Source: an uncultured Verrucomicrobiota bacterium (GTDB taxonomy: Bacteria > Verrucomicrobiota > Verrucomicrobiia > Opitutales > Intestinicryptomonadaceae). Taken from it: a stretch of 64,000 nt of DNA. The position numbers and the translations under genes were made by a program. Location: NCBI GenBank assembly GCA_949293415.1, contig CASFDK010000003.1, forward strand, positions 25,990 to 89,989. Reading direction: 5' to 3'. Shown piece after piece: positions 60,440 through 64,000 of the stretch (the stretch's first letter is position 1; the number at the start of each line of letters is the position of its first letter). The notes below the pieces were generated by a model, which saw only the letters and a list, made by a program, of their open reading frames with translations, was not told the DNA's origin and made no database searches.

Positions 60440-61897
60440 TCAATCGCCCGACTGCCCGTTGTCGAAATCGGCGGCTTCCATATTCGTCATCCGAAATTCG
60501 AAATCGATTCGCGGGCGAACGTCGGCGTCTTCGTCCTCTTCGGGCGTTTCCAGTGGGGATATTTTTTCGGCGGAAGAGTTGCTCTCCTCCGTCTTTGCCG
60601 TATCGCCCGATTTTGCGGCGGAACCGGAAACCGCTCCAGCCGCGGCTTCCGCCGACTGCGGATTTTCGGAAATATTCGAGAGATTTTCGCGCACGTTTTC
60701 CGACAAGCTCGGCGCGGTTTTCGAAGCCCATTCCGAAGCCTTTACGAATCTTCTCGAAACCGGCTTTCCGAAATCCGAAACCGACCCGTCATACGCTCCA
60801 GTGAAATTCCGCGCATCAGCCGCGATTTCCGGCGCATCGCCAGAACTGACATCCCCGCCCGATTTTCCCGCCGAAGGCTTCTCCCGCGCGGAATCGACCC
60901 CATCCTCCGAATCCGCTTCGCGTTCGACAACTCCGCCGTTTTCGGGGGTTGCGGAATCGTCCCCGAAAGAGTTTGCCGAATGGAAATACACCTCGCACGG
61001 CCCCGAAATCTGGCGCAAAACAATCGCGCCGTAGCGTTGCCTTACAAGCGGCGTTCGAAACTTGGGGCTTTTTGCCCGCGCAGTGTTTATTCCGTAGGCG
61101 AACGAAAGGTATTCGGTAAGCTCGTCGCTCGAAAATTCAACGCGGTCGCCGTCGTCGTACTTGTCGGACTGCAAATCAAAAACGATTTCGCCGAGCTTGT
61201 ACATCCCCACTGTATCGAGCTTGTCGTCCACACCGTTGTGCTTGGGCGCAACAGCGGCGTTTTTGCCGCTCCACGAAACGCTAAAATTCTTCGTATTCGG
61301 CTCGAAAACCTCCTCGTCCACAACCGCGAAAACCTCTATGCGTATTTTCGAATCCGACTTTCGCCAGTCCTTGACCGCGCCCGAATTTTCGGACGTATCG
61401 AAATCGGCGGAATCCGCCGCGCCGCCCGACATACCCCGCCCCGATTTTTCCGCCTCCGCGCGTTCGGTTATCCGCGAACGCTTTTCCGAAATGCCGCCGT
61501 CCGATTCGGCGGAATCCATAACCGCGCCAGCCGCCGCGCCGCCAGCCGACGGCGGATTTTCCGACTTCGGCAAATCGGGTATTTTTTTCACAAACAAAGT
61601 GAGCTTTGAAGATATGATTTCGTCGCGCGCCGCGACAAGCCCGACGGCGGGCGCGTCGAACTCGAACGGAATGTAGGCTATCGCCCGTTCGCCCCTGCGG
61701 TTCGAAACGGCGAGGAAGTTCGACTTCGACAACTCCGAATCGGCGGCAGCCTCCGCTATGAACGTGTCGGCGCGCGAAGCCAAAATTTCGGTAGAGCAAA
61801 GCCGCTGCTGCGCGAAAAGCGACAACACCGCAATTCCGCCGAATATAGACCGCAATTTAGCCGCCGAACACGCTTCTAAAAACTTTCCGCAAAACAT
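60440..61897 (-). CDS. Secreted protein with DNRLRE/CBM96-like domain and low-complexity linker
   Basis: A 485-aa protein. The N-terminal hydrophobic segment (IFGGIAVLSLFAQQRLCS) is followed by ILASRADTFIAEAAADSELSKSNFLAVSNRRGERAIAYIPF, the start of a DNRLRE-type beta-sandwich, with strands to about residue 300 (VRQRYGAIVLRQISGPCEVYF). The domain is split by a Gly/Ala/Ser-rich insertion (residues about 115-165). The C-terminal 180 residues are acidic and low in complexity. The ATG at 61897 has a GGGAGG site 8 bases ahead. Surface or carbohydrate binding is possible; no enzyme motif is seen. Confidence 0.6.
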   Translation of the reverse strand: MFCGKFLEACSAAKLRSIFGGIAVLSLFAQQRLCSTEILASRADTFIAEAAADSELSKSNFLAVSNRRGERAIAYIPFEFDAPAVGLVAARDEIISSKLTLFVKKIPDLPKSENPPSAGGAAAGAVMDSAESDGGISEKRSRITERAEAEKSGRGMSGGAADSADFDTSENSGAVKDWRKSDSKIRIEVFAVVDEEVFEPNTKNFSVSWSGKNAAVAPKHNGVDDKLDTVGMYKLGEIVFDLQSDKYDDGDRVEFSSDELTEYLSFAYGINTARAKSPKFRTPLVRQRYGAIVLRQISGPCEVYFHSANSFGDDSATPENGGVVEREADSEDGVDSAREKPSAGKSGGDVSSGDAPEIAADARNFTGAYDGSVSDFGKPVSRRFVKASEWASKTAPSLSENVRENLSNISENPQSAEAAAGAVSGSAAKSGDTAKTEESNSSAEKISPLETPEEDEDADVRPRIDFEFRMTNMEAADFDNGQSGD

Positions 61898-61989
61898 AGG
61901 AAACCTCCCCCCCATAAACTCAGTCGATACGTCCGATACTGCGCAACCCGAATGCCGTTGTCGAGATTTTTCGGACGGAATGAATCGAC

Positions 61990-62016
61990 AAAAAACCCGC
62001 CGATTTTCGCGGCGGG
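61990..62016 (-). terminator. Intrinsic terminator of the HPF gene
   Basis: On the minus strand CCCGCCG...CGGCGGG followed by T6, about 20 bp after the HPF stop codon. Confidence 0.9.
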
Positions 62017-62036
62017 CTTTGTCGAAAGATTTTCAG

Positions 62037-62396
62037 CTAAACTTTCGGGAGCGCAGCGGGAATATCCACCTTGTGCAAAGTCCCGCGCTTGATTCTCTCG
62101 AGCCTGTGGCGGCGGCGGATTTTGCGCGTCAACTTCACGATAAGCTCGTCTATGGACTTATACATATCGTCGCTCTCGACACTCACCACCATATCGGGCC
62201 CCTGAATTTCGATGTGCCCCTTCGCGGAAAATTCGTTGTGCCTGCTCTTGTTGGGCTTGTACGCAAGCTCTATGCGAAGCCTTATAATCCGCTCATCGTG
62301 GGTGAACAATTTGGACATTTTGTTTACCACACTCTGCTTGAGAGCGTCGGTAAGTTCCAAGTTTTGTCCTGATATGATGATGTCGTTTTCGTTCAT
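62037..62396 (-). CDS. hpf: Ribosome hibernation promoting factor (HPF/RaiA, short form)
   Basis: A 119-aa protein that binds the decoding centre of idle ribosomes. It shows DIIISGQNLELTDALKQSVVNKMSKLF, the RIELAYKPNKSR strand, EFSAKGHIEIQGPDMVVSVESDDMYKSIDELIVKLTRKIRRR, the beta-alpha-beta-beta-beta-alpha fold of the S30AE family. The C-terminal dimerisation domain of long HPF is absent; only about 20 residues follow. Monocistronic, with its own terminator. Confidence 0.94.
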   Translation of the reverse strand: MNENDIIISGQNLELTDALKQSVVNKMSKLFTHDERIIRLRIELAYKPNKSRHNEFSAKGHIEIQGPDMVVSVESDDMYKSIDELIVKLTRKIRRRHRLERIKRGTLHKVDIPAALPKV

Positions 62397-62469
62397 TTCT
62401 TCCTTTCGGGTTTTGTGGCGGCGCGTTGCCGAGGTTTGTCGGTCGCGCCTGACCTGTTAATATTTTGCC

Positions 62470-62489
62470 GCATTACAATATCGTAATGC
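62470..62489. promoter_or_regulatory. Palindromic element between divergent HPF and SDR genes
   Basis: GCATTAC-AATATC-GTAATGC, a 7-bp inverted repeat with AT-rich centre, sits 74 bp from the HPF start and 113 bp from the SDR start. It has operator-like form. Nothing else is recognised in 62397-62601. Confidence 0.35.
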
Positions 62490-62601
62490 CGCGCCTGTTT
62501 TAAAATTCAAAAGAACGCAAGTTCGGGGCGATTATTGGATTGAAATTCCGCGGATTTTTCGCTTAATTTCGGAAACATCCAAGCACCGACCGAACGAGGT
62601 C

Positions 62602-63492
62602 ATGGTAGAAATTCGATCCGAAAATTTCAAGCAAAAAATGGAGAAAAAAGCGCAATCAATAAGACAATCGAAACGCGATTTCCTCGCCCGCGAAATATCG
62701 CGATACGACTGCATCGCAATCACGGGAGCGACCTCCGGAATCGGCAGGGGATTCGCCGAACTAATCGACCCGCTCGCCAATGTAAAACTCTGCAACATAT
62801 CGCGCACCTTTCCGTCGTATTTGAAAGACCGCAAAGACTTCCTGAATGTTCCGTGCGATCTGAAAAATTCCGAAGAAATTTCCGCAGCCGTAAAAAAAGT
62901 GCTCGAATTCGCAAACGCCGGACGCCCCGTCGACGCCCCCTCGCCGCGAATTTTGCTGATAAACAACTCGGGCTTCGGCGCATACGGCGAGTTTCCCGCA
63001 CCGTCTACCGAACGGAACTGCGATATGGTAGACCTCAACGTCCGCGCAGTAGTGCAAATGTGCGGCGAAATGAAAGCGGCAATTATCGCGGGGAAAGGCT
63101 CTATTATAAATGTGGCAAGCACCGCAGCATTCCAGCCGTGCCCTAACCTCGCGGTATACGCGGCGACAAAATCATTCGTAATGAGCTTCACCCTCGGAAT
63201 GGGCTACGAACTTCGAAAACTCGGTTGCAAATGCCTGTGTGTCGCCCCCGGACCGACATCGAGCAATTTCTTCAAGGCGGCGGGCTTCGATACCCCGCCA
63301 CTGCCGAGCGGTTTCGGACATAAGCCGTTCGACGTGGCGTACGCGGCACTTGACGCGCTCGCAAAAAACAAAAGCCTAAAGGTGGTCGGCAAACTCAACA
63401 AACTGCAGACCGCGGCAGTAAAATTCATACCGCTGGGATTGCTTACGCGTATTTCGGGACTTGTCTTGTCGAAAATCCGCACACTGAAATAG
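62602..63492 (+). CDS. Short-chain dehydrogenase/reductase
   Basis: A 296-aa NAD(P)-dependent oxidoreductase of the classical SDR type. Cofactor motif TGATSGIGRGFAELID (residues 41-56), NNSGFGAYGEF in place of NNAG, catalytic Ser in SIINVASTAAFQPCPN and YAATKSF (Tyr and Lys of YxxxK). A 35-residue Lys/Arg-rich N-terminal extension precedes the fold, so a start at an internal ATG (62638) is possible. The C-terminal PGPTSSNFFKAAGF and long helix resemble fatty-acid or steroid-type SDRs. The substrate is not known. Confidence 0.88.
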   Translation: MVEIRSENFKQKMEKKAQSIRQSKRDFLAREISRYDCIAITGATSGIGRGFAELIDPLANVKLCNISRTFPSYLKDRKDFLNVPCDLKNSEEISAAVKKVLEFANAGRPVDAPSPRILLINNSGFGAYGEFPAPSTERNCDMVDLNVRAVVQMCGEMKAAIIAGKGSIINVASTAAFQPCPNLAVYAATKSFVMSFTLGMGYELRKLGCKCLCVAPGPTSSNFFKAAGFDTPPLPSGFGHKPFDVAYAALDALAKNKSLKVVGKLNKLQTAAVKFIPLGLLTRISGLVLSKIRTLK

Positions 63493-63594
63493 AAAATCCG
63501 CGAGCGAACGGCGGCAAGCCAGATCCCACAAGTTGCGAATTTGTAGAATCTAAGAAATCGAGAGAAAAAAGTTTAAAAAACGGAAAAAAAATGC

Positions 63595-63622
63595 TTGCCA
63601 ATAGCGCGGAAAAACCTACATA
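63595..63622 (+). promoter_or_regulatory. Promoter of the tRNA-Leu gene
   Basis: TTGCCA (63595-63600), 16-bp spacer, TACATA (63617-63622), 18 bases before the mature tRNA start. Confidence 0.55.
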
Positions 63623-63640
63623 TATGGAGCTTTAAAAATC

Positions 63641-63722
<82 letters not shown>

Positions 63723-63777
63723 CGATTTTTAAGAAAAGCAGACAAGAGCAAAGGGCAATTGCCCCGCGCACGAATTG

Positions 63778-63853
63778 GGGGCCGTAGCTCAGTTGGAAGA
63801 GCGCTAGAATCGCACTCTAGAGGTCGTGAGTTCGAACCTCATCGGCTCCACCA
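63778..63853 (+). tRNA. tRNA-Ala (anticodon CGC)
   Basis: Acceptor GGGGCCG pairs with CGGCTCC, giving the G3-U70 pair that identifies alanine tRNAs. D-arm GCTCAGTTGGAAGAGC; anticodon stem CTAGA/TCTAG with loop ATCGCAC (CGC); T-arm GTGAGTTCGAACCTCAT. Discriminator A and an encoded CCA follow. It lies 55 bp after tRNA-Leu. Confidence 0.96.
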
Positions 63854-63930
63854 TTTCAGAAAAACCGCAACAAAATTGAACGGGTCAACACCAAAGGTTG
63901 TGGAATAGGTTGATTTTTTAGATTTGTCTT

Positions 63931-64000
63931 TCATAGTTTCACTCCGCATTCTACGAGCACTCTCAATCTGTAATTTTCAAAGTTTCTGTATCCATAGGCT
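63931..64000 (-). CDS. C-terminus of a transposase, ISL3-like (partial)
   Basis: The last 23 codons on the minus strand read AYGYRNFENYRLRVLVECG, then VKL and a TGA at 63933-63931. The GYRNFENYRLRVL pattern is the usual end of ISL3-family transposases. The rest lies beyond the window. The stretch between this stop and tRNA-Ala (63854-63930) would contain the IS end; I could not verify an inverted repeat. Confidence 0.55.
   Translation of the reverse strand, partial: AYGYRNFENYRLRVLVECGVKL

Overview
The window looks like a chromosomal segment (GC somewhat above 50 percent) of a free-living or gut-associated member of the PVC superphylum, most likely Verrucomicrobiota or Lentisphaerota. The hints are a TIGR03790-type protein, a DUF1080 (3-keto-disaccharide hydrolase-like) lipoprotein, a complete MoxR/DUF58/Bat operon, very large secreted glycosidase-like proteins, a split PntAA/PntAB/PntB transhydrogenase, a short glutamyl-tRNA reductase and mostly weak ribosome binding sites. 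The phylum is an inference; no rRNA is present to fix it.

Layout. 1-850: start of a secreted protein, three copies of a structured dispersed repeat and a small ferredoxin. 1.1-4.5 kb: a 1115-aa secreted glycosidase-like protein. 4.5-11.1 kb (minus): TetR regulator, adaptor, RND pump and outer-membrane factor, one drug-efflux operon with a candidate operator. 11.1-15.7 kb: MFS transporter, TIGR03790 protein, ApbE, cupin, HU. 16.0-26.8 kb: a Mu-like head/packaging gene island in two divergent arms. The minus arm is gp25-like, winged helix, small terminase and large terminase. The plus arm is portal (frameshifted), protease I, decoration protein, major capsid protein, gp36/gp37-like proteins and a hub-like protein. 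Between the arms sits a DUF1080 lipoprotein gene. 27.2-35 kb: LysM/TPR protein, purH, polyprenyl synthase, hemA, pntAA-pntAB-pntB, then a decayed IS3-family element. 35.5-39.7 kb: panD, class V aminotransferase, topB. 39.8-48.5 kb: two paralogous glycosidase-like proteins, then a Tat-exported GMC oxidoreductase complex with an eight-heme cytochrome. 48.6-60.3 kb (minus): ABC-F ATPase, acyl-ACP thioesterase, and MoxR-DUF58-DUF4381-BatA-BatB/C-BatD-BatE. 60.4-64 kb: a DNRLRE-type secreted protein, HPF, SDR, tRNA-Leu(GAG), tRNA-Ala(CGC) and the end of a transposase.

Three observations stand out. First, a six-copy family of about 120-165 bp repeats with several hairpins (a TATAG-centred palindrome with compensatory arm changes). 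The four copies with a clear upstream gene all lie directly at its 3' end in the same orientation, and two of them provide the last codons and the stop of the gene (hemA and a phage gene). Second, both arms of the Mu-like island start from the same upstream motif (CAAAGTTYCCAAAG followed by TTTGCG). This implies one activator-controlled regulon for a capsid/packaging set that has no visible transposase, integrase, tape measure, sheath or lysis gene. Third, the Tat-dependent GMC/subunit-3/octaheme cytochrome operon next to glycosidase-like genes, together with the DUF1080 protein, suggests periplasmic oxidation of glycosides to 3-keto-sugars with electrons passed to multiheme cytochrome c.
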